Source: Pseudarthrobacter sp. SSS035
Lineage (GTDB): Bacteria; Actinomycetota; Actinomycetes; Actinomycetales; Micrococcaceae
Direction of reading: 5' to 3'
NCBI RefSeq assembly: GCF_023273875.1
Contig: NZ_CP096882.1
Span: forward strand, 1,798,001 to 1,862,000
DNA: 64,000 nucleotides
Positions 17,485-25,525 of the stretch are shown here, piece by piece. Both the position numbers and the translations under genes were made by a program. The notes under the pieces were generated by a model. The model saw only the letters and a list, made by a program, of their open reading frames with translations. It made no database searches and was not told the DNA's origin. How positions within the stretch are numbered: the stretch's first letter is position 1; every line of letters begins with the position of its first letter.

Positions 17485-17552
17485 ACTATAAGGAGGCGTT
17501 ATGATGCCTGTCTAAGCCCAAATATGCATCAGGTGATACCCGCAAGGCATCA
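17485..17552 (-). promoter_or_regulatory. tctC promoter with composite LysR-type operator
   Basis: On the minus strand, reading toward tctC: TGATGCCTTGCGGGTATCA (17552-17534, containing an ATGC-N7-GTAT LysR box), 14 bases, then GGGCTTAGACAGGCATCAT (17519-17501). Within the latter TTAGAC (17515-17510) can be a -35, and TATAGT (17490-17485) a -10, with a 19-base spacer. The same two elements with the same 14-base spacing and the same 19-base promoter spacer precede kdgD at 26435-26502. A third copy overlaps the lysR start at 25477-25525. Hence this is probably the site of the LysR regulator encoded at 25525. Confidence 0.78.
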
Positions 17553-17571
17553 CAGCCCGGGGCGTCCGGAA

Positions 17572-17597
17572 CGCGGCTGCCGCAGTGGGCAGCCGCG
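17572..17597 (-). terminator. Hairpin terminator of the isomerase/ABC operon
   Basis: CGCGGCTGCC (17572-17581) and GGCAGCCGCG (17588-17597) form a perfect 10-bp stem with a six-base loop, about 28 bases past the stop of the last gene of the minus-strand carbohydrate operon. No T-tract follows, as is usual in high-GC actinobacteria. Confidence 0.6.
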
Positions 17598-17624
17598 CCG
17601 GCTCCGCCGGTGGATGGTGGGACC

Positions 17625-18485
17625 TTAGAAAAGGTCGGCGTGGCCCAGTGCAACCAGGTTGTCGTAGGAGGTCTGCAGCGCTTCCCAGACGGTGCGGCCG
17701 TAGAGCTCGTCCTGCTCCACCAGCAGGTACTGGGCGCCGGCGGCCTGCGCGGCCGGGATGATGGAGGCGAAGTCCAGGTTGCCTTCGCCCACTTCGGCGA
17801 ACTGGACCAGGTCCCTGAACTGGGCCTTGAAGCCAGCCATATCCCCCGCTTCGAGCCTGCCGAACGCGGCGTCCGGGAGGTGTCCGATCCGGTAGTCCTT
17901 CAGGTGCACCATGGCCGTGCGGCCGGCGTACTTTTCCAGGGTCCGGACCGGGTCCAGGCCGCCGCGCTGGACCCAGTGCACGTCGATTTCCATGCCCATG
18001 GCCGGGGAGTTCTCGGCGATGATGTCCAGCATGTACTTGCCGTCGAACTTCGCGAACTCGATGTGGTGGTTGTGGTAATACAGGCCCAGGCCCTGCTCCT
18101 GCAGCCGCTCGGCATATTCATTCGCCTGCTTGGCGAAGTCAATGACGGCGTCGATCGACTTCATGGCCGAGTACGGCAGCATGCCGATCCGCAGCAGCTT
18201 CGCATCCAGGCGCTTGGCGTCGTCCACCACCTTGTCGAAGTTGTCCTTGAGCGAATCGCCCGGCATGCCCTTGGGGATTTCCATCGCGACGGACAGGGCC
18301 GCAATGTCCATGCCCAGCTCGCCGCGGGAACGGTCCAGCTCGGCGACGTTTTCCGGCGTCATCGGGATCTGGGAGATCTCGACGGCGCGGTAGCCGATGC
18401 CGCCGACCTTACGCAGCGTTTCAAACGCCCCGATCTCCGCGAAGCTGTCCTTCAGCATCATTGCCTGTACGCCGATGGTGGTCAT
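17625..18485 (-). CDS. Sugar phosphate isomerase/epimerase (xylose isomerase-like TIM barrel)
   Basis: 286 residues, an AP-endonuclease-2 type TIM barrel. Metal-ligand motifs are seen as GYRAVEISQI (Glu), LGLYYHNHHIEFAKFDG (His), MEIDVHWVQRGG (Asp/His) and TAMVHLKDYRIG (His), ending YLLVEQDE. It probably isomerises or epimerises a sugar or inositol-type intermediate. It is last in the ABC operon, and its ATG overlaps the stop of a second, divergent-sequence isomerase-like gene. The exact substrate cannot be named. Confidence 0.88.
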   Translation of the reverse strand: MTTIGVQAMMLKDSFAEIGAFETLRKVGGIGYRAVEISQIPMTPENVAELDRSRGELGMDIAALSVAMEIPKGMPGDSLKDNFDKVVDDAKRLDAKLLRIGMLPYSAMKSIDAVIDFAKQANEYAERLQEQGLGLYYHNHHIEFAKFDGKYMLDIIAENSPAMGMEIDVHWVQRGGLDPVRTLEKYAGRTAMVHLKDYRIGHLPDAAFGRLEAGDMAGFKAQFRDLVQFAEVGEGNLDFASIIPAAQAAGAQYLLVEQDELYGRTVWEALQTSYDNLVALGHADLF

Positions 18486-19267
18486 TCCGGTCCTCCCTTG
18501 AGTGCCGTTGCCTGCTCCGCACCGAGGGTGATGCGGGTTAAGAATTCACTGTCCCGGATGACGTTCTCCGGAAGGTCCGCTTCCACGAACTCCAGCATGA
18601 GGTCCGTGGACGCTCCCCTGTCCCGGAGGATCTCCGCCACTGAATGCCACAGCTGTTTTCGGTCCGTGAGTGGCAGCCGTTCACGCCCGGGCCACCAGGA
18701 AAAGCAATGAATGCCTAGGACGTGATCCAGCACTTGGCGCAGCGACTCGACGGCCTGTTCGTCGGTGAGTCCGACGGCGGGCTGCCAGTATGTTCCGACG
18801 TTGGGCCGGCCCACCCGCGCCAATAGCTCCAGGGTGGTTTCCGCCGAGTCAGTCAGCGTTCCGCCGTGGTATTCGAAGGCGATTTCCAGTCCATACCCCG
18901 CGGCAAGCCCGGAGATCCGCTGCGCGTCCTCCACCACCGCATCCCAGACCTGCGAGCTGGCGTCCAGTGACGCCGATTCCCCCGCCCAGACCCTGATCCG
19001 CGGAGCTCCCAGGGCTGACGCCAAAGCCGTGACAGCGCCGAAGTCACCCCGGCTCCCCACACGATAGTAGGAACCGAGCGACAGGACTTTGAGGCCGGCT
19101 GCCGCGGTGGCCTGCTTGGCCCGGAGCGCGGCAGCCGCATCGAAAACGTGCGCTTGGCTGCTCCACTCGATGCCGGCCAGGCGGGCTGTGGAAACGACGT
19201 CCACAACGTCCTCGATGCTGCTGTTCCGCAACGTCACCGAGCAAATGCCTGGTGTCAGGACATTCAT
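18482..19267 (-). CDS. Second sugar phosphate isomerase/epimerase-like TIM-barrel protein
   Basis: 261 residues, same superfamily as its neighbour but clearly distinct in sequence. Conserved features are AGIEWSSQAHVFDA, LKVLSLGSYYRVG, APRIRVWAGE, GLEIAFEYHGGTLTDSAETTLELL (Glu/His ligands), VGTYWQPAVGL and LGIHCFSWWPGRERLPL. The tryptophan-rich HCFSWWPG segment is unusual. Start and stop overlap both neighbours by four bases (ATGA), so the three catabolic genes are translationally coupled. It presumably acts on a product of the co-encoded hydroxyacid dehydrogenase or the imported sugar. Confidence 0.82.
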   Translation of the reverse strand: MNVLTPGICSVTLRNSSIEDVVDVVSTARLAGIEWSSQAHVFDAAAALRAKQATAAAGLKVLSLGSYYRVGSRGDFGAVTALASALGAPRIRVWAGESASLDASSQVWDAVVEDAQRISGLAAGYGLEIAFEYHGGTLTDSAETTLELLARVGRPNVGTYWQPAVGLTDEQAVESLRQVLDHVLGIHCFSWWPGRERLPLTDRKQLWHSVAEILRDRGASTDLMLEFVEADLPENVIRDSEFLTRITLGAEQATALKGGPE

Positions 19268-20307
19268 GCCATGCCGTCCAGCGTCTCCCGGCTGATTGAA
19301 TGCTCCGGCGCCCTGCCCTGCGCCAGGCGTTCCACCTCGGTCACGGCAAGGTCCCCCATGCGGGCGAGCTCGTTGCCCAGGGAGCCGGCGATGTGGGGGG
19401 TCAGGATCACATTGGGCATCCCGTACAGCTCATCCCCGTCCGGCAGCGGTTCAGGTGCTGTGACATCAAGGACGGCGCTGAGCCGGCCGCTGCGCAGCTC
19501 GGTACGCAGCGCGTCGTGATCCACCAGGACGCCACGAGCCGTGTTAATGAATGTGCTTCCGTCGTGCATTTGCGCCAGTTCTGCCGCACCGATCATCCCG
19601 AGTGTGGAGGGCAGCACGGGAGCGTGCAGTGAGACCACCTTGCTGCTGTGCATCAGCTGCTTCAGGGTCACCAGTTCGACACCCAGGCGTGCGGCCTCGG
19701 ATGGTGAAACAGTCGGATCCGACAGCAGGACACGAAGCCCATGCGACTTCAGCCGTTCTATCACCAGACGCCCGATCCTGGAGGCACCAATGATGCCCAC
19801 GGTGTTTCCGTTGTTGCCCACGTCCTGCCGCAGGACCTCCTTCCGATAGCCGGACTGCCTGGCGCGTTGCCCGGCTTGGAAGGCGAAGGCGTCCTTTCCG
19901 GCCAGGAGTATGAAGGCCAGCGCATATTCCGCCACCGGGACCGCGTTGGCGTGCGCCGCCGTGGTGACTGTCAGTCCACGGTCCCAGGCCACTGGTGCCA
20001 CATGGTTCTTGACCGTTCCGGCAGCATGCGCCACGAGGCGCAGGCCGGGAGACAGGTCCAGGACGGACGCATCGATGCTGGGGCTGCCCCACCCCGTAAT
20101 CAGCGCCGTGGTCCCAGCCAACACCTCCCGCGCCCGTGGAGTCGTGAAGTCGGTCAGCACATCCGTGCTGACAACGTCGGCAACCGCCCGGAGGCGGACG
20201 AATCCTTCAGCATTGATGAGGCCGTCCCTGAGCTCATTGGAGCCCATGGCGAAGGCCACCCGGGGCCGCAACTGGTTCACGCCGTCGTCGTCCGTCCAGC
20301 GGTTCAT
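19264..20307 (-). CDS. D-2-hydroxyacid dehydrogenase family NAD-dependent oxidoreductase
   Basis: 347 residues. The NAD-binding domain has GNNGNTVGIIGASRIGRLVIERL near residue 165, a GxGxxG variant (G-A-S-R-I-G). Catalytic positions are visible as STFINTARGVLVDHDAL (Arg), the DVTAPEPLP segment (Glu) and ILTPHIAGS (His). The reaction is reduction or oxidation of a 2-keto/2-hydroxy acid. It lies in the middle of the ABC operon, so its substrate probably derives from the imported carbohydrate. Confidence 0.9.
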   Translation of the reverse strand: MNRWTDDDGVNQLRPRVAFAMGSNELRDGLINAEGFVRLRAVADVVSTDVLTDFTTPRAREVLAGTTALITGWGSPSIDASVLDLSPGLRLVAHAAGTVKNHVAPVAWDRGLTVTTAAHANAVPVAEYALAFILLAGKDAFAFQAGQRARQSGYRKEVLRQDVGNNGNTVGIIGASRIGRLVIERLKSHGLRVLLSDPTVSPSEAARLGVELVTLKQLMHSSKVVSLHAPVLPSTLGMIGAAELAQMHDGSTFINTARGVLVDHDALRTELRSGRLSAVLDVTAPEPLPDGDELYGMPNVILTPHIAGSLGNELARMGDLAVTEVERLAQGRAPEHSISRETLDGMA

Positions 20308-21176
20308 CCTTTCAGCCCCGCGCTTGCCATGCCTTCAACAAACCGCTTCTGCGCAAAGATGAACAGGATGATCATCGGCAAAGTGGCAAGTGCGGTCCCG
20401 GCCATGAGGTACGGCCACAGGACGTCGGATTGGTCCTGGGAGAAGATCGCGAGGCCAAGCTGGAGCGGCCTGATTTCGTCAGTGTTGGTGATCATGAGGG
20501 GCCAGAGGAATGCATTCCAGGCTCCTTCGACCTGGAAGACGAAAATGGTGACCAACGCGGGCTTGATCAAAGGTGTCATCACCTTCAGGAAGATCCCGAA
20601 CTCCCCCACACCGTCCATGCGGGCCGCGTCGGCCAGCTCTGACGGGAGCGAGACGTAGAACTGCCGGGCCAGGAACGTGTACATCGGGCCGGCCGCAAGC
20701 GGGATGATGAGACCCCACCAGGAATCCAGCCAGCCCGTGCCGCCTTGGCCAAGAATGTCATTGCCGCCGAACAGCGGCATGCTCTTCACGATCAGGAACA
20801 ACGGGACCAGGATGATCTGGAACGGAACCATCAGCAGCACGATGAAGTAGTTAAGCAGCGATTTGGCCCCGCGAAGGGGGAGCTTGGCCAGAGCGTAACC
20901 GGCCATCGTGCAGACGGCCAGGGTCACCGCTGTCTCACCGATGGCGATGATAAAGCTGTTGCGGAAGTAGTTCAGGAACGGGGCGATTTTCATCGCTTCC
21001 GCGAAGTTCTCCCAGTGGTACTCGGTGGGCAGCCACGTGAAGACACCCACTTCGTTGGGAGCCTTGAGCGCGGTCAGCACCATCCAGATGAACGGCGCGA
21101 GCATCAGCAGCGAGCCCACCGTTAAGGCCACATACAGGGCAATCCTGCCGGGTTTGATTCCTGCGGTTCTATTCAC
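20304..21176 (-). CDS. Carbohydrate ABC transporter permease, MalG type
   Basis: 290 residues from GTG 21176, which overlaps the end of the preceding permease by eight bases; the longer frame to 21209 is not needed. Six membrane spans; EAA loop reads ELADAARMDGVGEFGIFLKVMTPLIKPA; C-terminal ending KRFVEGMASAGLKG is the family hallmark. It works with the adjacent MalF-type permease and lipoprotein to import an unidentified sugar. Its own stop overlaps the hydroxyacid dehydrogenase start. Confidence 0.94.
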   Translation of the reverse strand: MNRTAGIKPGRIALYVALTVGSLLMLAPFIWMVLTALKAPNEVGVFTWLPTEYHWENFAEAMKIAPFLNYFRNSFIIAIGETAVTLAVCTMAGYALAKLPLRGAKSLLNYFIVLLMVPFQIILVPLFLIVKSMPLFGGNDILGQGGTGWLDSWWGLIIPLAAGPMYTFLARQFYVSLPSELADAARMDGVGEFGIFLKVMTPLIKPALVTIFVFQVEGAWNAFLWPLMITNTDEIRPLQLGLAIFSQDQSDVLWPYLMAGTALATLPMIILFIFAQKRFVEGMASAGLKG

Positions 21177-22155
21177 TCTTATCAGATCCTTGAAGCTTCC
21201 GGCCCACAATGATGAACACGCTGATCAGGAGGATCATGATCACCGTTTCGGCTGAGGCATACCCGAGCCGCATCCCTTGGAACGCGTTGTTGTAGATGTC
21301 CAGCACCAGCACGTTGGTGGAGATCCCGGGACCTCCCCTGGTCATGACGTAGACAAGGTCATAGACCTGGAACGTGCCCACAATCGAAGTGATCAGGACG
21401 AAGAACTGGGCAGGAGCCAGGGCCGGCCACTTCACATGCTTGAAGGTCTGCCACCTGTTGGCGCCGTCCAATTCCGCGGCTTCCACGAGTTCCCGGGAAA
21501 CACCTTGCAGGGCGGCTAAGTAGATGATCATTTTGGCGCCGAGCCCCTGCCAGATCCCCACCAACATCAGGGAGGGCAGTGCCGTGTCGGGGCTGTTGAG
21601 GAACGGCTGCGGGCCGAAGCCGAAGAAGCTCAGCGCGCCGTTGGCCAGGCCTGCGCCGGGGTTGTAGATCCACAGCCATACGGTGGCCACCGCCACCGTG
21701 GCGGTCACCGTAGGGATGTAGAAGGCGGTCCGGAAGAAGGCCATGCCGCGAAGCTTCTGGTTGAGCCCCAGTGCGATGACCAGTGCCAGGCCCATGGAGA
21801 TGGGCACCACCACGACGGCGTACAGAACGGTGTTCACAAAGGCGGTCTTGAAGTTCTGATCGCCCATCAGCTCGACGAAGTTGTCAAAACCAACCCACGC
21901 CCACTCGCCGCTGAAGCTGTAGTCGGTCATGCTCAGAAACACTGCGGCGAGGGTGGGCACGGAGATAAAGAGCGTGGAGTGCAGCAGCGCCGGAGTCAGC
22001 AGGAACCAGCCGGCCCACACCTGCTTTCGTGTGACGGAGCGCCGCTTCGGGCGGCCGCCGCGCCGGTTGGCGGCGGCCGGTTTCTGCGGGCCTGACGGCG
22101 CCGCGGTTGGGGACTCCGACGCCAGCGTCGGCGTCATGGTTGCTCGGTTGCTCAT
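21169..22155 (-). CDS. Carbohydrate ABC transporter permease, MalF/UgpA type
   Basis: 328 residues. A long basic, cytosolic N terminus (about 45 residues, RRGGRPKRRSVTRKQ) precedes the first span AGWFLLTPALLHSTLFISVPTLAAVFL. EAA loop: ELVEAAELDGANRWQTFKHVKWPAL. Its ATG overlaps the stop of the binding protein by four bases. Membrane partner of the MalG-type permease. Confidence 0.93.
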   Translation of the reverse strand: MSNRATMTPTLASESPTAAPSGPQKPAAANRRGGRPKRRSVTRKQVWAGWFLLTPALLHSTLFISVPTLAAVFLSMTDYSFSGEWAWVGFDNFVELMGDQNFKTAFVNTVLYAVVVVPISMGLALVIALGLNQKLRGMAFFRTAFYIPTVTATVAVATVWLWIYNPGAGLANGALSFFGFGPQPFLNSPDTALPSLMLVGIWQGLGAKMIIYLAALQGVSRELVEAAELDGANRWQTFKHVKWPALAPAQFFVLITSIVGTFQVYDLVYVMTRGGPGISTNVLVLDIYNNAFQGMRLGYASAETVIMILLISVFIIVGRKLQGSDKSE

Positions 22156-23426
22156 TTTGAAAGCGCCGCCAGGGACGACAGGACTTCCTCTGCCGGACGC
22201 TTGCCGAGCAGGGCTTCGTCCAGGCCGGAGTTGAAGGACTTACGCACTTCCAGCCAGTTCGAGGCTCCGCCTTCGTAGGCCGCGTGCGAGAGGTTCGCCG
22301 CGACGAACTTGCTCAGCGGGTTGGACTGGGCCTGCCCTGCTTTCGCGGTGTCCTTGGTAGCCGGGATCTTCGAATTGAGCTTGGCCTGGGCGTTGTTGGC
22401 CTCCGGTTTGATGAGGGATTCGATGAACGTCCAGGCAGCCTTGGCATTCTTGGTCTTGGCACCGATCGAGGCAATGTCGCCGCCCACGAACTCGGCCTTG
22501 GTGCCGCTGTCCAGCAGGAAGAAGCTGAGGTCGTCACAGTTGGCCTGGCCGATGCCCTGGTCGCTGCAGTCCACAGCACCGCCCACCATGCCGATGGGGG
22601 CCTCATTCGTGTAGACGAGGGGCTTCTTGGCGGAGTTCATCTGGCCGAAGGCCTGGACGTTGTTGATCATGCTTTTCATCCATTCGAGCGTCTCCACACC
22701 CTCCGGATTGTTGAAGTTCGGCTTGCCGTCCACGAACAGGGGCGTGCCTGTCGAAGCCAGGAAGGTGGTGAACGTCTGCCGGTATGCCCCGGACGCTGCC
22801 CAGAAGTCGAAGCCGGGACGGGTGATGGCCCCGGAGGCATCGCGCTGGGTCAGTTTCTCGGCTGCTACTTTGAGCTCTGCCATGCTGGCCGGCGGCTTTT
22901 CGGGGTCCAGGCCGGCTTCGATGAAGGCGCTCTTGCGGAAGGCCACGGCACGGGCATCGGCGATCAACGGGTAGCCGTAAACCTTCTCATCGTGGGTGAC
23001 GGCCGGGACCATCGCCTCCGCCGTCTTGGTGCTGATGTCCTCCTTGGTCAATCCCACGTCCGCGAGATCCTTGAAAACCTTTTTGGCGGCGAACGGCTGG
23101 ATCCAACCGATCCCCGTGACCAGGACGTCATAGCCGGATCCGGAGGCGATCGAAGTGGAGATCTTCTCGTTCATGGTGTCGTAGGTGACGAAGTCCGGTT
23201 CGATGGTCATCTTCGGGTAGGTCTTGTTGAAGTCGTCAACGACCTTCTGGAATTCCGCCTTGCCTTCGTTGGAAAGGGGGTACGTGGGGATCATGACCCG
23301 CAGCGAGCCGGTCGCGGTCGCGGGGTCGTCCGTGGATGAGCTCGGTGCACTTCCGGAGCCGCACGCCGCCAGCGCAAGCCCGAGGCCGACGGACATCGCC
23401 ATGACCTTCAAAGCGTTCTTCTTCAT
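22152..23426 (-). CDS. Sugar ABC transporter solute-binding lipoprotein
   Basis: 424 residues from ATG 23426 (MKKNALKVMAMSVGLGLALAACG), with GGGAGA upstream. The lipobox is LAAC with Cys at residue 22, so it is a membrane-anchored extracytoplasmic lipoprotein. The type-1 sugar-binding protein fold is supported by VVDDFNKTYPKMTIEPDFV, GYDVLVTGIGWIQPFAAKKVFKDL and PASMAELKVAAEKLT. First gene of the minus-strand operon of six genes ending at 17625. A candidate operator for the DeoR/LacI-type regulator lies about 95 bases upstream. Confidence 0.93.
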   Translation of the reverse strand: MKKNALKVMAMSVGLGLALAACGSGSAPSSSTDDPATATGSLRVMIPTYPLSNEGKAEFQKVVDDFNKTYPKMTIEPDFVTYDTMNEKISTSIASGSGYDVLVTGIGWIQPFAAKKVFKDLADVGLTKEDISTKTAEAMVPAVTHDEKVYGYPLIADARAVAFRKSAFIEAGLDPEKPPASMAELKVAAEKLTQRDASGAITRPGFDFWAASGAYRQTFTTFLASTGTPLFVDGKPNFNNPEGVETLEWMKSMINNVQAFGQMNSAKKPLVYTNEAPIGMVGGAVDCSDQGIGQANCDDLSFFLLDSGTKAEFVGGDIASIGAKTKNAKAAWTFIESLIKPEANNAQAKLNSKIPATKDTAKAGQAQSNPLSKFVAANLSHAAYEGGASNWLEVRKSFNSGLDEALLGKRPAEEVLSSLAALSK

Positions 23427-23519
23427 GAGTTGTCTCCCTTGACTGTGATGCGCCGCACAGGGGCCAGCGCCTCCTAAGAAGGTAGATCGAAACAACCCTT
23501 CATTCAATCGTTTCGTGCA

Positions 23520-23536
23520 TGATCGAACATTATCGG
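23520..23536 (-). promoter_or_regulatory. Candidate operator of the ABC operon
   Basis: TGATCG-AACAT-TATCGG lies just upstream of the operon, overlapping the last codons of the regulator gene. A related TGATCG-N5-TGATCG direct repeat occurs before the regulator itself at 24645-24661. The shared spacing suggests one regulator acts at both sites; this is a weak inference from two sites. Confidence 0.4.
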
Positions 23537-24594
23537 TCAGCGCGCGGTTCCCTCGCTCCGCAGGATTCGCGGATGTGCAACGTGGGGAGCAGGGAGAGGT
23601 GGGACACCGGGCCCGCAGCCGTGGAGCCGTAGCCGATGCTGCGCATGAGCTGTTCCAGGGCAAGGGAACCCACGGCCTGCTTGGGGGGTGACACGGCCGT
23701 CAGCGGGACGGGCGCCATGCTCGCGGTGACATCGTCGTAGGCCACCACGGCAATATCCTCAGGTATCCGGAGTCCCCGCTGGAAGGCGAGTTCAACCAGG
23801 AGGGCAGCGGCCATGTCGTTGTGAACAAAGAACGCCCGTGTCCTGTCTGCCAGGCAGCGGTCAAGGAGCCGTTCCAACTCAGCCGGCACGCCATCTCCGC
23901 CCACCCGTCCCAGCTGGACAACGTCCGGCTGATTCGTCAGCCCGAGAATCTCCCAGGCATCCCGGCAACCCAGTTCGAGCCAGTACGACGTAGGTGTTTC
24001 GGACATGGCCACCGCTATGGACCGGTGGCCCAGCCCATGGAGGTGCCGCAGGGCCAGGACAGCACCGGCCCTGTGATCCGTCCGGACGTGATCCATTTCC
24101 CGCTTAAGGCCGGGACTGCCAAAGGCCCGCTCCATCAGCACCGTGGGAACACTGATGTCCTCCAGCCAGGTCGCGGCACCGGGATCGGAGTCACCGGCCG
24201 CAGTGGCCAAAAGGATACCCTCCACACCCAGGGCGATCATGCGGCGCACCCGGTCCTGTTCCACGGCACCGTAGTCGGAGACGCCGAGGACCAAACGGAC
24301 ACCGAAACGCTCCGCCGCTGATTCAGCCCCGCGGATGACCTCGCTGAAGTAATACAGGCTGCTCGGCACCACGATGCCCACCAGTTTCTGGCCGGGACTG
24401 CCTGGCTGCTCCTGTCCGCGACGGACAGCACCGCCATGGATCCGGCTCAGCATCCCGGCAGAGTGCAGGCCGTTCAGGTCCCGCCGGATAGTGACCTCCG
24501 CGACGTTGAGTTCCCGGGCCATATCCACGGCACGGACACGGCCATAGAGGCGGATGTGCTCGAGAATGAGCTTCTGGCGTTCCTCTGCAAGCAT
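23530..24594 (-). CDS. DeoR-type HTH / LacI-type sensor hybrid transcriptional regulator
   Basis: 354 residues. Residues 1-57 are a DeoR winged helix (EERQKLILEHIRLYGRVRAVDMARELNVAEVTIRRDLNGL, then SRIHGGAV). From residue ~70 on it is a LacI-like periplasmic-binding-protein fold (LVGIVVPSSLYYFSEVIRGAESAAERFGVRL, RRMIALGVEGILLATAAG, HLHGLGHRSIAVAMSE, IPEDIAVVAYDDV). It probably represses the downstream sugar ABC operon and itself, releasing on sugar binding. It lies 103 bases upstream of the binding protein on the same strand. Confidence 0.9.
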   Translation of the reverse strand: MLAEERQKLILEHIRLYGRVRAVDMARELNVAEVTIRRDLNGLHSAGMLSRIHGGAVRRGQEQPGSPGQKLVGIVVPSSLYYFSEVIRGAESAAERFGVRLVLGVSDYGAVEQDRVRRMIALGVEGILLATAAGDSDPGAATWLEDISVPTVLMERAFGSPGLKREMDHVRTDHRAGAVLALRHLHGLGHRSIAVAMSETPTSYWLELGCRDAWEILGLTNQPDVVQLGRVGGDGVPAELERLLDRCLADRTRAFFVHNDMAAALLVELAFQRGLRIPEDIAVVAYDDVTASMAPVPLTAVSPPKQAVGSLALEQLMRSIGYGSTAAGPVSHLSLLPTLHIRESCGAREPRADR

Positions 24595-24644
24595 GGCGTG
24601 GTTCCTTCATCCGAGATCAGTTTCGTGCCCGACCGTTGCAATAT

Positions 24645-24661
24645 CGATCATAATCCGATCA
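24645..24661. promoter_or_regulatory. Candidate autoregulatory operator of the DeoR/LacI hybrid
   Basis: On the minus strand TGATCG-GATTA-TGATCG, a direct repeat with a five-base spacer, 50 bases before the regulator start. Related in layout to the site at 23520-23536. A partial internal palindrome (ATCGAT) is also present. Weak but consistent with autoregulation. Confidence 0.4.
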
Positions 24662-24750
24662 AATGAACATACGCGCAAGGCGCGTCCGGACGTCGGAACG
24701 CTGTCGGCCGGACGTGCACCAGCCACAATGACGAAGGATGAGGGACGCCA

Positions 24751-25428
24751 GTGGAGTCGACCAAGGGGCCATCGCGCTCTGCCCGGCTGCTCGGCGTTTT
24801 CGAGGTGACCGGGGACATCCTGACGCTTCAGCTGTTGTTCCTGCTGGCATCCCTGCCTGTGATCACGATGTTTCCGGCGGCCCTGGCGCTCCAGTACTCC
24901 CTTGGCGACATCTTCGTGGAAGGAAGGCCGCGGCCTGCGAGGCTCTTCTGGGCGAACTTCACCTGGGCTTTAAGGCGCACGTGGAAAGTGGCTGTCCTGC
25001 TGCCGTTGATCATGGTTCTGGCGGCCGCGTCACTTCTGTTCTGGCTGACGGCAGGCGGCCTGGCGGGCGTGGTGGCCCTGTGCATCCTGGTTCCGATGTA
25101 TGGGGTGCTGGTTGCCGGCTATGTTGCCGTCCTCGCGTCCACCCTTCAGGCCTCCGCCGCGGATACAGGCACCCTGGGAAGCGGCAGCATCGCGGGATTC
25201 CGCGAGCGGCTTTCTGCGGCCTGGTCGCTCGCGCAGCGCCGGGCCATCCCCCTGGCGCTTTCCGTCGTCGTGATGGTTACGTGGCTGCTGGTGCTGGCCA
25301 AGCTGCCCACCCTGGTGCTCGTGGGGACCGGACTCGTCCCGGCCGGGTTGGCCTGGTGGGTGGCCGCACCGTGGATCCAGGACCGGCGAGCCACACTGGC
25401 CGCCGGCCAAGACCGGAAAACCGGCTAA
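24751..25428 (+). CDS. DUF624 / YesL-like membrane protein
   Basis: 225 residues starting at GTG 24751, preceded by GAGGGAC. About five membrane spans. The pattern LLGVFEVTGDILTLQLLFLLASLPVITMFPAALALQYSL, followed by RLFWANFTWALRRTWKVAVLLPLI, is characteristic of YesL/DUF624 proteins, which usually accompany carbohydrate ABC transporters. It is divergent from the DeoR/LacI regulator and adjacent to the ABC operon, so it is probably an accessory factor of that sugar uptake system. Confidence 0.8.
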   Translation: MESTKGPSRSARLLGVFEVTGDILTLQLLFLLASLPVITMFPAALALQYSLGDIFVEGRPRPARLFWANFTWALRRTWKVAVLLPLIMVLAAASLLFWLTAGGLAGVVALCILVPMYGVLVAGYVAVLASTLQASAADTGTLGSGSIAGFRERLSAAWSLAQRRAIPLALSVVVMVTWLLVLAKLPTLVLVGTGLVPAGLAWWVAAPWIQDRRATLAAGQDRKTG

Positions 25429-25476
25429 GGGATCCACCCCTCATCCGGTGAATTTCCGGGTACCGCCGTCGGCTAC

Positions 25477-25525
25477 GATGCATCTCTAAGCCCCTGCATG
25501 CATTTGTGATACCCGAAAGGCATCA
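25477..25525. promoter_or_regulatory. LysR operator overlapping the lysR start codon
   Basis: GATGCATCTCTAAGCCC (25477-25493), 13 bases, then TGATACCCGAAAGGCATCA (25507-25525). The latter contains ATAC-N7-GCAT, close to the LysR consensus ATAC-N7-GTAT, and its last base is the A of the lysR ATG. Both elements match those before tctC and kdgD but lie in reverse orientation relative to the gene served. This suits autorepression by blocking initiation rather than activation. Confidence 0.72.
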
